From contig JAJNNX010000006.1 in assembly GCA_023159155.1 (NCBI GenBank), positions 434,001 to 498,000 of the forward strand: a stretch of DNA of 64,000 nucleotides. Reading direction: 5' to 3'. The notes under the pieces were generated by a model. It ran no database searches and was not told the DNA's origin. It saw nothing but the letters and a program-made list of their open reading frames with translations. The translations under genes and the position numbers were made by a program. Below are positions 1 to 11,400 of this stretch, one piece after another. Within the stretch, counting starts at the first letter, position 1; each line of letters starts with the position of its first letter. The stretch comes from Ustulina deusta (Eukaryota; Ascomycota; Sordariomycetes; Xylariales; Xylariaceae).

Positions 1-922
1 GCAGGTCAAGAGTCGACGCCGCCTTGCAATTCCAACGACGTTGGTTGATGCACCTCGGTCGTGGGGCAATGATGGGTGGCTATGACCCGTGGCTATGACC
101 AGGAGCTGGGAGCCTGGCTGGGAGAGAGATTGGCGCCTCATTTTCAGGCGAGGATGGCAGAGGTCAGTGCACGTGACGTCAGCTGTGGCTTGACCATACA
201 CTACCGGTGGCATGGCGCTTGGACAGACTGGGTAGAGGTAGAACCCCTCCAGCCCCTCAGGTTCCGCTAATCTATCTAATCGCCTGCCCCACACATATTG
301 AGCTTCGTTACGGCACCTACGAGAGTCCCCTCCGACCTAATCAGCCAATTAACACTTGGAATTTGCCCTACGGGTACACGAAATTAGAGCGTTAATTGGC
401 TGATTCTATTACATAGTATATGGGCAATCCTATTACCTACTAAGTAGGTCGGAGGGGACTCTAGATTAGCTATGAAAAAGTTCAGGTATAAAAATCACTC
501 CAGAGTCGGCGTGAAACCATACTAATTCGGGTTAGACCGGGCCAGTTTAGCGGGTTTTCACGGCCATGGTCGGCTAGAGCTGCTCGGTGACCTGTACACT
601 AAACAACCAGGACGACCTTCGGTAGTGGTGGCCGTGGAAACTGATGGATAATTGGATGACGCATGTAAAGTTTGCCTGGCCTCGTGCATCCCCTACCCAG
701 CGCCTCCCGAGCTTGTCGATTCTACTTACCGTAGTACATTGCATCAACCTCCCTCAAGGTCTCCCTTGCCTATTTATGCCTTACCAATCACCTCGCTCGT
801 CTATCTCCTGATCTCTCTGTCCATCTTCCTACACGCCATCCAATTTCCCTTAGCGTTCTCGCTTCCTAGGCGACGAGCCATACAGGCCTTGTATACAGAG
901 CTACGACAGAGATATAAACAGT
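1..922. other. Left-edge intergenic DNA and UBP6 upstream region
   Basis: No gene is supported here. The stretch contains the nested inverted repeat described separately (322-462). A pyrimidine-rich leader at about 720-880 directly precedes the first UBP6 exon, as is common for fungal promoters and 5' leaders. Short open frames in this stretch overlap the UBP6 start and intron in other frames and have no family signature. Confidence 0.6.
322..462. mobile_element. MITE-like nested inverted repeat
   Basis: Outer arms at 322-338 and 446-462 are perfect 17-bp inverted copies (AGAGTCCCCTCCGACCT and its complement). Immediately inside, 339-353 and 391-405 are perfect 15-bp inverted copies (AATCAGCCAATTAAC). 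On the left the two arms are contiguous, giving a 32-bp arm. On the right they are separated by about 40 bp (406-445). The simplest reading is a short foldback or MITE-like element of about 140 bp whose right arm was interrupted by an insertion. No clear target-site duplication was found beside the arms. No transposase is present, and no second copy was noticed in the window. Confidence 0.55.
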
Positions 923-2677
923 ATGGCGTCAATACCGGGTACGTGCCCGTCAGCCGAATGATTCGCCCTTTCGTGCCTTTGCGTCCTCTTTCTGGCCCTG
1001 GTCTCTTGCTGACCGAGCATTCAAACAGTTGTCGTAAAACACCAGGGCAAGAAATACGAGGTGGAAGTCGACACCGACTCCACCGGCGAAATCTTCAAGT
1101 TCCAGCTCTACAGTCTCACCGGTGTCGAGCCCGACCGCCAAAAGGTCCTGCTGAAAGGCGTGCTCAAGGATGACACCCCCATGAGCAGTTTCTCCCTCAA
1201 GCCGGGCCAGACGATAATGATGCTTGGCACTGCGAGCAGCGAGGGCAAGGATCTCGTGCGGCCCTCCGAAAAGGTCAAGTTCGTCGAAGACATGACCGAA
1301 GCTGAAGCTGCGAAACAAGAGGGCGCCACTCCTGCCGGCCTGACCAACTTGGGCAACACCTGCTACCTGAACTCGACACTCCAGGCATTGCGTGCAATAC
1401 CAGAACTTCATGATGCTCTGTCAAAGTACGAGCCGCCGAGCGCCAACGCAGCCGGAACATTGCCTCAACTTGATCTGACTAGACAGCTGCGAGACACTTA
1501 CAAGTACATGTCCGAGACCCAGGACGTCTACACTCCGCATGCATTCCTCACCTCTCTACGCAATCTATATCCACAATTTTCTGAACGCTCTCGCACCGGC
1601 GCTGGCTATGCCCAACAAGATGCTGAGGAAGCTTGGTCACAGATTTTGTCTCAGATTCGTCAGAAGCTGCGTGTCAAGGATTCGTCCGACGCAACAAGTG
1701 ACGCATCTTTCATCGAGAAATACATGGCTGGAGAATTCACCTCGGAGCTTGTGTGCGATGAGCCTGCCGCCGGAGAAGGAGGTGAGCAACCCATCGCCAG
1801 TAAAGATGCTTTCTTGAAGCTCAACTGCCATATCGACGCTACAACAAACCATCTACGTGACGGCATCGTAAATGGATTGAAGGAGCAACTGGAGAAGAGG
1901 TCGGAAGTTTTGGGTCGCGACGCTGTTTATACCAAGACCTCTAAGATCTCACGTTTGCCCAAGTATCTGACTGTCCATTTCGTCCGCTTTTTCTGGAAGC
2001 GCGAGACCCAGAAGAAGGCCAAGATCATGCGCAAGGTCACATTCCCTCACGAGCTGGACGTGGTCGAATTCTGCGACGACAACCTCAAGAAGCTCCTCGT
2101 CCCCGTTCGAGACAAGGTGCGAGAGGTCCGCAAGGAAGAGGAGGATGTTGAGCGAGCCCGCAAGAGACGCAAGCGGAACGGTGACAATGACAACGACGTT
2201 CCCGAGGTTTCCAATCCCAAGAAGAAGGATGACAAGAAAGAGGCGGGCACATCTGCAGATGGCGACACGGAGATGGCGGAGACATACAAGACCGATGCCG
2301 AGATCGATGCGGAACGGGCTGCCCACGTGCTTGCGATGAAGAAGGAGCTGAACGCCCTAATTGATCCAGAACTAGCTAAGGATGATGGTGCGAACCAGTC
2401 GGGACTCTATGAGCTTCGTGGCGTGGTTACGCATCAGGGAGCTAGTGCCGACAGTGGCCACTACACGGCGTACGTCAAAAAGACGGCGCCAATTGACCCG
2501 AAGACGGGCAAGCGGAAGGAAGAGGATGGCAACTGGTGGTGGTTCAATGATGACAAGGTCTCCGAGGTCACGGCGGATAAGATTGAGGCGCTAGCCGGCG
2601 GAGGAGAATCCCATTCCGCCCTCATTCTGCTGTACAAGGCTATTCCACTGCCTACAGCGGACGGCACCGTTGGGTAA
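923..2677 (+). CDS. UBP6: Ubiquitin carboxyl-terminal hydrolase 6 (proteasome-associated deubiquitinase)
   Basis: This gene encodes a cysteine protease that removes ubiquitin from substrates docked at the 26S proteasome, where Ubp6/USP14 binds the base subunit Rpn1. Two exons are inferred: 923-938 and 1029-2677. The intron at 939-1028 (GTACGT...ACAG) keeps the frame, and the ATG is followed by Met-Ala-Ser-Ile-Pro. The product is 554 aa. Residues 1 to about 78 form a ubiquitin-like domain. The USP domain has the Cys box with catalytic Cys117 (GNTCYLN), the His box SGHYTAY (His about 483) and an FNDD acidic/Asn box near 512. The family-typical ending GGGES..SALILLYK is present. A basic linker (RKRRKR, then KKKDDKK) near residues 380-415 is variable and could act as a nuclear signal. 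GGTAAGTA lies at the stop codon, so a further 3' exon cannot be excluded, but the C-terminus already matches the usual family end. Confidence 0.95.
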
Positions 2678-3425
2678 GTATTGCTAGGTACGAAGGGGTG
2701 CGAAACAAAAGTTTACAGCAGGCTGACAGCGGCATCGCGTTTGGCGTTATGTGACCTCGGCGAAGGGAATCATAGGAATTGGCGCCGGCGATTAACATTG
2801 GCATTAGAGTCGACATTCACTTGTCTCGTTGTAGTCAATATCATGAAAATTATGTCCCACACTATGGGACGCGTGTTAACTTGCTACATGTGGTGATACA
2901 CTTTGCTGCGCTGATATTACAAGCCACATTAGATGACTCTGCCTTCCTACTTCTCTGGGATGACCACCACCACCATGGCTTCTGTGTTCGAGGCACGAAA
3001 CCCCGAACTACAGCTCTGGCCCCTGGTGTCCTGGACTATACGCTTGTACATTCGGAGTCACATCGGCTTTGGGGCTGCCCTAACCATCAGGCAGGGGCAA
3101 GCCCATCGCATGGCATTCAAACCGTAAGAAATGGCCGGACATTCTCGCACCAAGTTCCAATGTGTAGATGGCAAGGATGCAAACCCGAAGACTGGGCTAT
3201 TCGTCAAATTTCGTCATAGTTTCGGTTCCCTCTGGGGACAATGGCAGCTCCCAGATCGGGAGAAATCGGGAATGAGAGTGGAACTTCTCATCTCCCTTCC
3301 AGCCTCCCTCGACCTGATCCAAGATTCACCCCCATCTCACGATCTACGGCTTTTCTACCACGCACCGTAGGATGCGTTAAAATTTTTTTTTAAATAAAAG
3401 AGCCAAAAGATGCGTGGCAAGGTGG
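2678..3425. other. Intergenic region between convergent genes
   Basis: This is the 3' flank shared by UBP6 (+) and the Cox14-like gene (-). It shows short open frames on the plus strand with no recognisable domain and no splice-supported model. An A/T run sits at about 3380-3400, beside the minus-strand stop codon, where a transcript end would be expected. Confidence 0.6.
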
Positions 3426-4030
3426 TCATGAACGGGTCTCTGTGGCTTCCCGGGACTCGTTCTGCTTCTTCTGGAGGCGCAGGCGCAACTCGTCCCGTTT
3501 CTTCTCGAGCGGGCGCTTCTGGCCCATGAGCTGGGCGCGGCGGGCCTCGAGGGCGCCGATGCGCTCCTCAACCGAGGTTTCGAGGATTTGCTTCTTCTCC
3601 TCTTGATACTCTTGCTGGGTCTTCAGGCCGGCGCCGTAGATGGTGCCGACGATGGTCACGGCGGCGAATGCGCCGGTCCAGATCATCCGCTTGGGCGTCG
3701 TCCAGGGACTGCGGCGGCGGGGGGCTTGGGGCGATGGGCGCGGCGGACGCGGCGGGCGGTATAGCACCTGGCCCCAACGATAATACATCTCGTCCTGTTC
3801 CCGTCGTCCGGGCGAATAGTGCGGTTTCCTCGGCGGACGGGTCGTGTAGCTGTAGCTGTAGCGCTAGTACCGGAATGGGTTGAAATGAGACCGAGTCACT
3901 CGTCCGGCAAAACTCGACCGTCTCGTTACGACTCTTTTCCTTTGCACTGTTTTTTGATGACGTTGTCCCGGGTCCGCCGTCGTCTCGTCGCAGGTTTCTC
4001 GCTCCAGTCTCCAACTTTAGGCGAGCTCAT
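3426..4030 (-). CDS. Small single-pass membrane protein, Cox14-like (cytochrome oxidase assembly)
   Basis: Two exons are inferred on the minus strand: 4030-3930 and 3855-3426. The intron at 3929-3856 (GTAACG...CTACAG) joins the frames exactly. The product is about 176 aa. It has a basic, Arg-rich N-terminal half (KPATRRRR, RPPRKP, MYYRWGQ), one hydrophobic segment (TGAFAAVTIVGTIYGAG), then a charged helix (KTQQEYQEEKK...) likely to be a coiled coil. Hydrophobic segment, Gly-rich turn and a KxxxEYxxxKK helix is the layout of Cox14-type mitochondrial inner-membrane proteins, which act in Cox1 translation and cytochrome oxidase assembly. The assignment rests on this layout only. The acceptor is duplicated (CTACAGCTACAG), so the second AG would remove two residues without shifting frame. 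The gene is divergent from SHB17 across about 1 kb. Confidence 0.7.
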
Positions 4031-5017
4031 GTAATGGTGCTCGACTTAATGTCACCAATTCACTCGCTCTCGTCGTCGGAACTGCTGGCACCGGACTGAA
4101 AGTGGTGGCGCTGCTCGCTATGCTGTCGGAGGGGTCGGCGCGGCGAAGAGAGCGAACGGGTGGAATTGTCTTGGAATTGTTGAACCGATGTTGGTGGGGG
4201 AGGGTGTGTCGAGACGAATTCGCACGCTCTTATTCTGCCTTGTTTCTCCGCTGGCCGCAGAGTCGCATTGGTCGTGGTGGGACTCGTCGGCGTGTCGGTC
4301 GGCGGCAGATGATGAGGACGACGACAAAGGTGTGCGCCGGGAAATTGAAGGCTGAGATGGCCAAGGCTCGAGCTCGACGCAGGCAGTGGAGCCGACGGTG
4401 CCGGCACCGTCGACAGCGCACCCCAACCACCCCTCTGTAGTGGGGCCTCCTCGCCCGTCCCGCTGTAAGCCCACCATCGCAACAGCGGACAGCACAGCGG
4501 ACAGCACAGCGACAGCGCCAGCGCCCTTAGTAATCGACGTGCAGAAGACAGCGGGAGTGCGATGGATATATGCCGTAGTCGCCTTGTTTGACGTAATTGC
4601 TATCTAGTCTAGTCTTTAGATAGTCCAATAGCGTACGCTACTCCCTCTCCACTTTCTGTTGTTGGTCACTTACAGAGTCGTTATCCCGAATATTGTCGTC
4701 CGTCTATTTAGTGTCTACTTATGGAACTACAAAGACGACCAAGAAGGCAGAGATACACACACCTTTTCTACCAAGCATTTGATCAATTATAATTAAATTT
4801 TGACACGTTATTTTTTATTTTTTATTTTTTTTATTTTTTTAACATCCTGCTTGTCGGGTAGAAATATAATACCGCTGGGTCGCCATCAGTGCCATCGAAT
4901 TTGGTGTATTAAGCATCAACCATCTGCATCTAGCCTTGCGGTGACCGTAGCGCTCCCATCGAAGCGGTCGCAGACCAACAAACAATTACCGACCGGAGAG
5001 CTGGTCGAGTAGAGAGA
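4031..5017. other. Divergent intergenic region (Cox14-like / SHB17)
   Basis: This probably bidirectional promoter region lies between two head-to-head genes. It contains a T/A homopolymer-rich tract at about 4800-4842. It also contains a GC-rich, direct-repeat-like stretch at about 4487-4525 (repeats of GCGGACAGCACA). Open frames lie on both strands at about 4060-4507, one of which is listed separately at low confidence. Confidence 0.5.
4060..4482 (-). CDS. Uncertain Ser/Pro-rich open frame
   Basis: A 140-codon minus-strand open frame starts with ATG at 4482. Its Pro/Ser-rich composition and acidic ending (SSSDDESE) look protein-like. However, overlapping open frames of similar length exist on both strands, including a 112-codon plus-strand frame at 4102-4440 and a minus-strand frame at 4118-4507. 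There is no domain and no splice support. It may be GC-rich promoter DNA of the Cox14-like gene. No function is proposed. Confidence 0.2.
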   Translation of the reverse strand: MRWWAYSGTGEEAPLQRGGWGALSTVPAPSAPLPASSSSLGHLSLQFPGAHLCRRPHHLPPTDTPTSPTTTNATLRPAEKQGRIRACEFVSTHPPPPTSVQQFQDNSTRSLSSPRRPLRQHSEQRHHFQSGASSSDDESE

Positions 5018-6415
5018 ATGGCAACGCCCCGGGTCTTCATCGCCCGCCATGGCGAGACGGAGTGGTCGCTGAACGGCAGACACACTAGCCGGACTGACAT
5101 CCCTCTCACAGAGGATGGCGAGAGGCGTGTCAGGGCTACCGGCAAAGCCCTCGTTGGCAACGATCGCCTGATTGTGCCAAAACAACTTGCACACATGTGA
5201 GTTCTTGGTCTCTCTTGCATTGAACCCGAATCTGGAACAACTGTCATCGACAAGGTATGCCGCCAACTGTTTCACACCACCCTGCTTCATATAAGCCCGA
5301 TTCGTGATACGGACACTCTCTGTCGTTGAAACAGCTCCCAGGGGCTTGCCTCTTGGGACACCTGTCATGTACATTCTATAGGGCATATACCAGAATACCA
5401 GCATTTACTCCGCTCGCCTCCCCTTGGCCCAATTCTTTGCGACGACAAGTCCGTCCTGGCCGGCGCAATAAGTCATTGCGTATGGCTCCAAAATCCATAC
5501 ACGTCATTCGTTCGCGTTCTGTATAAACGGCCACGCGAAACTGGGGAAATAAAAGGCACGACGGAAAGCAAGAGAGACAGCGACTAACACCCGTCAACCC
5601 CCCCCCCCCCCCAGCTACGTATCACCACGCAAGCGCGCCCAGCGCACCTTTGAGCTCCTGAACCTCGGCATAAAGGACCCACTCCCCTGGCACGAGCACG
5701 GCGCGAAGCCAACCGAGAAGCCGGCGACCGACGACTGCGGCGCGCGCGTCGAGGTGACGGAGGCCATCCGCGAGTGGGACTACGGCGATTACGAGGGCAT
5801 CACGAGCCCGGCGATCCGCGACCTGCGCGAGACGCAGGGCCTCGGCCGCGACTGGGACATCTGGCGGGACGGGTGCCCCGGTGGCGAGAGCCCCGAGGAG
5901 GTAACCCGCCGCGTCGACGCCCTGATCCACGAGATCCGAACCAAATACCACAGCCCCGTCATCGGGAAGCCCAAGAGCGCCGCCGGGCCCTGCGGCGACA
6001 TCCTGATCGTCGCGCATGGACATATCTTGCGCGCGTTTGCCATGCGCTGGGTTGGGAAGACGTTGCCGGAGGGCCCGACGTTCCTGTTGGAGGCTGGTGG
6101 CATTGGGACTTTGAGGTGAGCGCGGTTCCTGGTCTTACTTTATTCCTCCATCCTCTCCCTCGTGGCGGCATATTTTCCTTCTTCCTTAAATCGGGTGCCT
6201 ATAGTTGTCGAGAACGAGCCTCGCCACTCGAGAGCTTGAGGGACCCCGTCTCGTGCAGCACGAGACAGGCATGCGGGAAAGACAACACCACCTGCAAAGC
6301 CTTTTTCGAATCTGGAGGAATTCCACGCTGACAATACATTGTCTTGCTTAGCTACGAGCACCATAATATCAACGAGCCTGCAATCCTGCTGGGCAGCGCT
6401 TTCATCATTGGATGA
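5018..6415 (+). CDS. SHB17: Sedoheptulose-1,7-bisphosphatase (histidine phosphatase family)
   Basis: This cytosolic enzyme dephosphorylates sedoheptulose-1,7-bisphosphate, driving riboneogenesis into the pentose phosphate pathway. Three exons are inferred: 5018-5196, 5615-6115 and 6352-6415, joining in frame to 247 aa. The histidine-phosphatase signature RHGETEW starts at residue 10 (catalytic His11). The second arginine motif SPRKRAQ starts at residue 63. The acidic motif [10 protein letters not shown] is near 112, with Glu113 the likely acid. The AHGH motif has His194. The stretches WNIWRDGC-like (WDIWRDGC) and [19 protein letters not shown] distinguish Shb17-type enzymes from ordinary phosphoglycerate mutases. 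Intron 1 (5197-5614) is 418 bp and ends in a run of 15 C before AG. Intron 2 (6116-6351) is 236 bp. Both are long for this window. The gene converges on the methyltransferase, with about 430 bp between stop codons. Confidence 0.93.
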
Positions 6416-6848
6416 ACAGACAGATAGATATTTCTATCTAATTATCTATAAACATCAAGAATGGTTTGCATACGGAGTCAGCTGCATTTACTCACTAGAC
6501 TAGGTTAGACAGTGGCAATTACGAGAAGCTCTCTATTGGGAATACAGATGGCGCATTCGTTGATCGGAAATGGAAGCCTCTAGGTACATAAGAAATATCT
6601 AAAATCGCACGTATTTCAACGACTGTTAACCGCCCGTTCACTACTTGTAACCATTTCCTAAGTTATAGAACTAACTACTCGACTTCAAATAAACTGCCTA
6701 CCTCGCAACCCTTTATTTTGCCAAACGAGCCACCAAAGCAGAATATCTAACCACCTCTTCTCTCTTTCTGTCTCGGTCCAAATCCACTCCGAGAGTTTCC
6801 GCCTATACTTAGGTACCTATTTGTTTGTTTGTTTGTTTGGTTGTTTAT
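6416..6848. other. Intergenic region between convergent genes
   Basis: These are the 3' flanks of SHB17 and the methyltransferase. The stretch is A/T-rich and contains a (GTTT)n microsatellite at about 6820-6846 next to the methyltransferase stop codon. No gene is seen. Confidence 0.7.
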
Positions 6849-8481
6849 CTACGCAGCCCCCTTGGTCCCCCGCGCAAAGAACACGCGGCGACGAAAAGCC
6901 TCTTGGTCCCCCTTATCCCCGCGCCCATCATCTCCTCCGCAGTCCCCACTCGCGTGACCACGTTGCCCCTCCTCCCGCTTCGGCTGTCCGTGGCCGCCGA
7001 GCACGAACCCGCCCCCGACAAGTTCGAGGCTGAAACCCGCGCCGGCGCCCGCGGCCGCGAAGATCTCCCTCATTCGCGGCTCGCTGAAGCCGTGGTGCAT
7101 CACCGAGCGGTATAAATCGTGGCCGCCTTCCTCGCCGCCTCGCTCCGCGTGGTCGTGGTGTCGGTGCGGCGGGCCGTGAGGCAGGAAATCCCAGATCAGA
7201 AGGACGCCGTTGGGTTTCAGGCGCTCGACCACTATTTTCCACACATCCCGATTTAGCAACTCCTCTCTCGTGGCATTTCTTCTTCCCTTTCTATTTTTTT
7301 CCCCCCCTCTTTTTCCCTTTCTTTCTTTCTTGTCTCTCGGGCATGGTGTTTCCAGACGGATTCAAAGGGACGTGCGGAGAGACGAAGATACAGAAAACAC
7401 ACATGACGCCGTAGAGACTGGCGTATCGAGAAACACGGAAAACGCGAGGTGCGAAAGAGGGGGTTCAAATGGCGGATGATATGGGAGAGATGCGCTTACG
7501 TCTCTTTGCCGCGAGCTCCGGGTCTCCGAAGTGATGGAAGCCGCCGCCTACGACTGCAATGTCGAAATTGAAAAGCTCTGGAGAGGCGAGGGCGTCGTCG
7601 ACGGTTTCGGAGGTGAGATCGCCGAGAACGGCGTGCATTTCGTCATGGGACAGACCCTATGAGATAGGTTATTACGCTGGTTAGATGGGGCAAAGGGTTT
7701 GCTGTGCTGGTGGTGAGGTTCGATATCGCAGGTTACCGCTTTAAGAGGAGAAAAATGCGAGCTGGTAATCTGCTTGGATGGAACAGAAGCGAGCTCTCCT
7801 TTCTCGCTGGCTGGCTGGGGAAAGCTGGAAGGGGGCAAATGAAGGAAAAAGCGTACCTGGTTCTCGGCTTGGGTGTTATATGCGGCAATCATCTTCTCGG
7901 ATATGTCCATGCCAACGCATTGCGTCACATACGGCGCAAGGGCCTATAAGCGCAGTCAGAACCGGAATATCCCGGCGAATCTTTCGTTCCACCATAGACA
8001 CAGTATAACCTCATTTCTTCTCGTAACATTTTTGTCCTGCGTAGCTTGTCGAAAATATAGCAAGAGCTGAAGAGGGGAAGGCAGGCAGACGTGAAATTCA
8101 GATTCCACAGAAGTGGTTGGTATAACCTCGCGCTTGCCACCGGAACATGATCCTGCGAGTCTTCATTCCCAGCAGAATACATGGTACCTGCCTATTACCC
8201 AGCTCGAAAAAAAGAGTTTGGGAACTCACCCGCGACATCATACCAGTACCGCAAGCATAGTCAAGTAGCCTAACTTCTCGCCTGGGCTCCTTACTATTCC
8301 CTCCCCGTTCTTCCCCGTCGCTATCTTCATCATCCGAAGCCCAGTCGACGCCGATGAAATCCAGACGTGCCTGGAGCTCGCGAGTAAGCCTTTCGTGGAG
8401 CTTTCTGTGCTTCTCATCGTAGCTCGCAGCCTCTTCGCTATTTGCCAATGTCAGCTCATGTTCCGTCTCCCTGGTTGAAAG
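6849..8481 (-). CDS. Class I SAM-dependent methyltransferase (5' exon not located)
   Basis: Four exons are visible on the minus strand: 8481-8230, 7943-7857, 7656-7500 and 7231-6849. They join with consistent phase into 292 residues. Class I methyltransferase motifs appear in order: LLDYACGTG (motif I, SAM binding), VGMDISEKMI (motif II acidic strand), FDIAVVGGGFHHFGDP, and ERLKPNGVLLIWDFLPHG (motif III region). An acidic insert (SDDEDSDGEE) precedes motif I. The C-terminus is Gly/Arg-rich and ends in GTKGAA. The family resembles small-molecule methyltransferases of the UbiE/Coq5 fold, but the substrate cannot be told. No in-frame ATG precedes motif I in the first visible exon, and an upstream TTTCACAG acceptor at 8482 implies at least one more 5' exon between about 8490 and 8720. 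Introns are 286, 200 and 268 bp, long for this window. Intron 2 has a CTAAC branch site. Confidence 0.85.
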
Positions 8482-11400
8482 CTGTGAAATAGTTTTTCAT
8501 TCTGGTCGAGAGGAGAGTGGCGAATCGTTGGGCTGGGCGGTAGCTAGGGTGTTTAGAGTGCCGCGGAATCGGAAAAATGACAAGGGAGAAAGGGGCATGG
8601 GACTCGGCCGTAAAATGTATGATGTGTATACAAGCAATGCCTGGCATAAATTGTGCTATGTCTCCCGCCAGGCGAGATAAACGAGGATCTCGCCTAGTCT
8701 AATGCATGAGCAGCAATGAGATGATCTAGGCAGGAGAGCCGTATATTGGCACCAGTATCTGGCCGTATTGACGTGCCGTATCGCCTCTCATTCTGCGTCC
8801 ATAGATTCAAGTGTCGTATCTCATGGAATATGAGGTTTTTGATATGTGCCTCCTTGCATGGCCCCATCCCAAACTAACTTTCTGTACGCCATCAATGTAG
8901 CGCAAAAGTTAGACAGGGGCCAACACACAACCGCCTCGAAAGGTAATTCAGCCCACTGGAAGGCCTACAAATTCGCATATAAAGTGTGTATCCCGCGGGC
9001 TGGATGTTGAATAGTCGACAAAAGGAAACAAGGCAGAGGAAACCAGAGCGGGGGAGAAGGCTGATGCTAAGGCAGCCATAGATGTCGATGGGCGGACACT
9101 TACTTAAATATCGACCTATTAATATCTGCCGCGTCTCTAGACATATTCGATCAAGAATCCCCTTTCTAAACCCCGAAAAGTTCCCAGTCTCGTTGGGGAT
9201 ACCGTGTAGTTGGTTGGTTGAATGCCGGGGATGGGGTTGGAAGTCGTCCTCGTCCGGTGTTTTCTTCGAGATCAAAAAAGCCCGGCCTTTCGATGACTAG
9301 AGGAGTGGTACCAACTACGATGACTCGACTTTTTCGTTTGATTTTACTCTACCATTTTATACTTCAACGAGGCGGTGCTCGTTGCTGACTTCTCGCACAC
9401 TTCTCGCACACATTGGCATTTGGGGACACAGTGGCAACGGCCACTTTTCGGACACTTTTTACTGTGCTGATATCATGGTTTTGGTGTATAACTAACTCTG
9501 CCTATATGCATATTCTTGCAACGGTTGGAAAACATGTAGCTAGGAGGTAGAAGCCGGACAGGTAGACAACACAAATGCGCAACCAGCAACTTTGTGGCTC
9601 CTAATTACTGTGTGCAGGAAAAACATGGCTAAGCATAACATGTTGAATTATTACGGTGTGGAAAGACACAATTTCGACGCGCTGAAAAAAAAGGCAATTC
9701 CGGGCTGTGATTATTGGTCATATTGCCGCTGTGTCTTGTGACTGACTAAGGTAGGTATGCCGTTGGTTCAGCTCTTGGGAAGTCAGATGATGTCTCCAAG
9801 TTTTTATTCAATTCCCGTTTCCCCTCTTTCATTCTTCCATGTTCTCGACTGCCGGGAATTCCAGGTATGTGGCATACGTACCCCGATGTGCCCGAACGGG
9901 TCCAGGATGGGTGGCCCTTGTAGGTGTATAGTAGATACAACCTAAGAAACTTGCCATGGTTGCGTTAGACTCTGTTGGTTAGGTATCGAGGTGGCATGAC
10001 ACGCCGATCCTTTACCTCCAATTGCCAGCGACGTAGCATCTAGAATCTACAAAGGGACACCGAACATCTGGGCTGCTCACCGCTTTGCGGGTTCCCGTCC
10101 CCGAGCGACGGGTAGAGCAGGGAGCCTAGTTAAGGGTGGCCCCCTCGCCTCGGGTATCCATATATACTAGCTGCCCTTGCTATTATTTGAATGTATGTAT
10201 GTATACTAGATGTTCTATACCTACCTACTCAATTACGCCAGAATGACGGCGCATGCACTGTTGCATTGCATGGGACGCAAGATTTACGCTGCGGCGTGAT
10301 TGACTGCATGTGCTTCGGCGGAAATAAAAAGCCCTCCTCTTGGTAGGTAAGGCACAAAATGTGGCCGGATGTTGATTTAGTTCCAAATGATCGTATCAGA
10401 ACAATGAGGTCTGTCTATCTACACTAACGTTCGGACAATTAGCAGGCCACCTATAGACAGAAAGCGGGCAGGCAGACGGAACACCATTATTCCCGGCCAG
10501 ACACAGACGTACCACCAAGAAAGAAAAAGCAAAAAAAGAAAAGCTTGAGCGAGCAAACCAGGGTAGTCTTCGAAGCTTGTTCCGTCTACACGCGCACTTG
10601 AGTAGGTGTTTGGGTACAGTCCCAGCGATGGTGGCACAACCACCAGCCGCATTTCAAAGGATCAATTATCACATCTAGGGTTAGCGTCAAGGGAAGGGCC
10701 TCTGGCGGCCGTTGGTGGATGGTTGGGGTCGGAGTATGCCTTAGCTCCCTGTTCAACAAGATAAGTCTGCGTTACTGTGAAGTGTTAGTTTGCTTTGGAA
10801 TTATGGGATCCCCATCTTCGTTCATCCCTCGACGATCCTAAGACCTGCTGTAGGCGGACAAGGCCATTCGGTGGGATAGCGTGGCGCCAAGGGGGCTAGG
10901 ACCAAAGGCTAGTCGAGACAGCATTGCAGATGTTGATGATCATGCACCGCCTCGCAGCTGGTCGTGGCCACAAGACGAGCAGTCTTGCACAAAAACGATC
11001 CTTTGCATAGGCAATGCATATACACTACTGTAGCGTCTGCATGAGGACCAACGTCAACACAGGCCATGGGCCCATGGCGACATGCACCGCGCGTTGGGCG
11101 CTAAAGTCTTAGCATGGTAAGACAACAGCTGCAAAGAGGAGGAAACGGAATCACTTGTGGAGGACGATGAAGGTTCTGCACAACACCTAACCGATCCTTT
11201 GAAGTGTTGGGTATTATATCTTCCCACTCCCTACGGAGCGCCGCGATCCGCAGCAACCTGTCCGACACTACAGTAAGATCATAATGCTACCTCCCTTGGG
11301 CTTAGAGGTATGGCTATTGGGTACCAACGCGGGTGCTCTGCCCTGTCGATATGCACATACTAGTAGGGTAGATTTAACTTGGCCCGTATATTAAGTAATT

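Noticed and set aside
652..1173. 173-codon plus-strand open frame at the UBP6 start
   Set aside because: It runs through the UBP6 first exon, intron and second exon in another frame. The UBP6 reading restores a complete ubiquitin-like domain, so this is a shadow.
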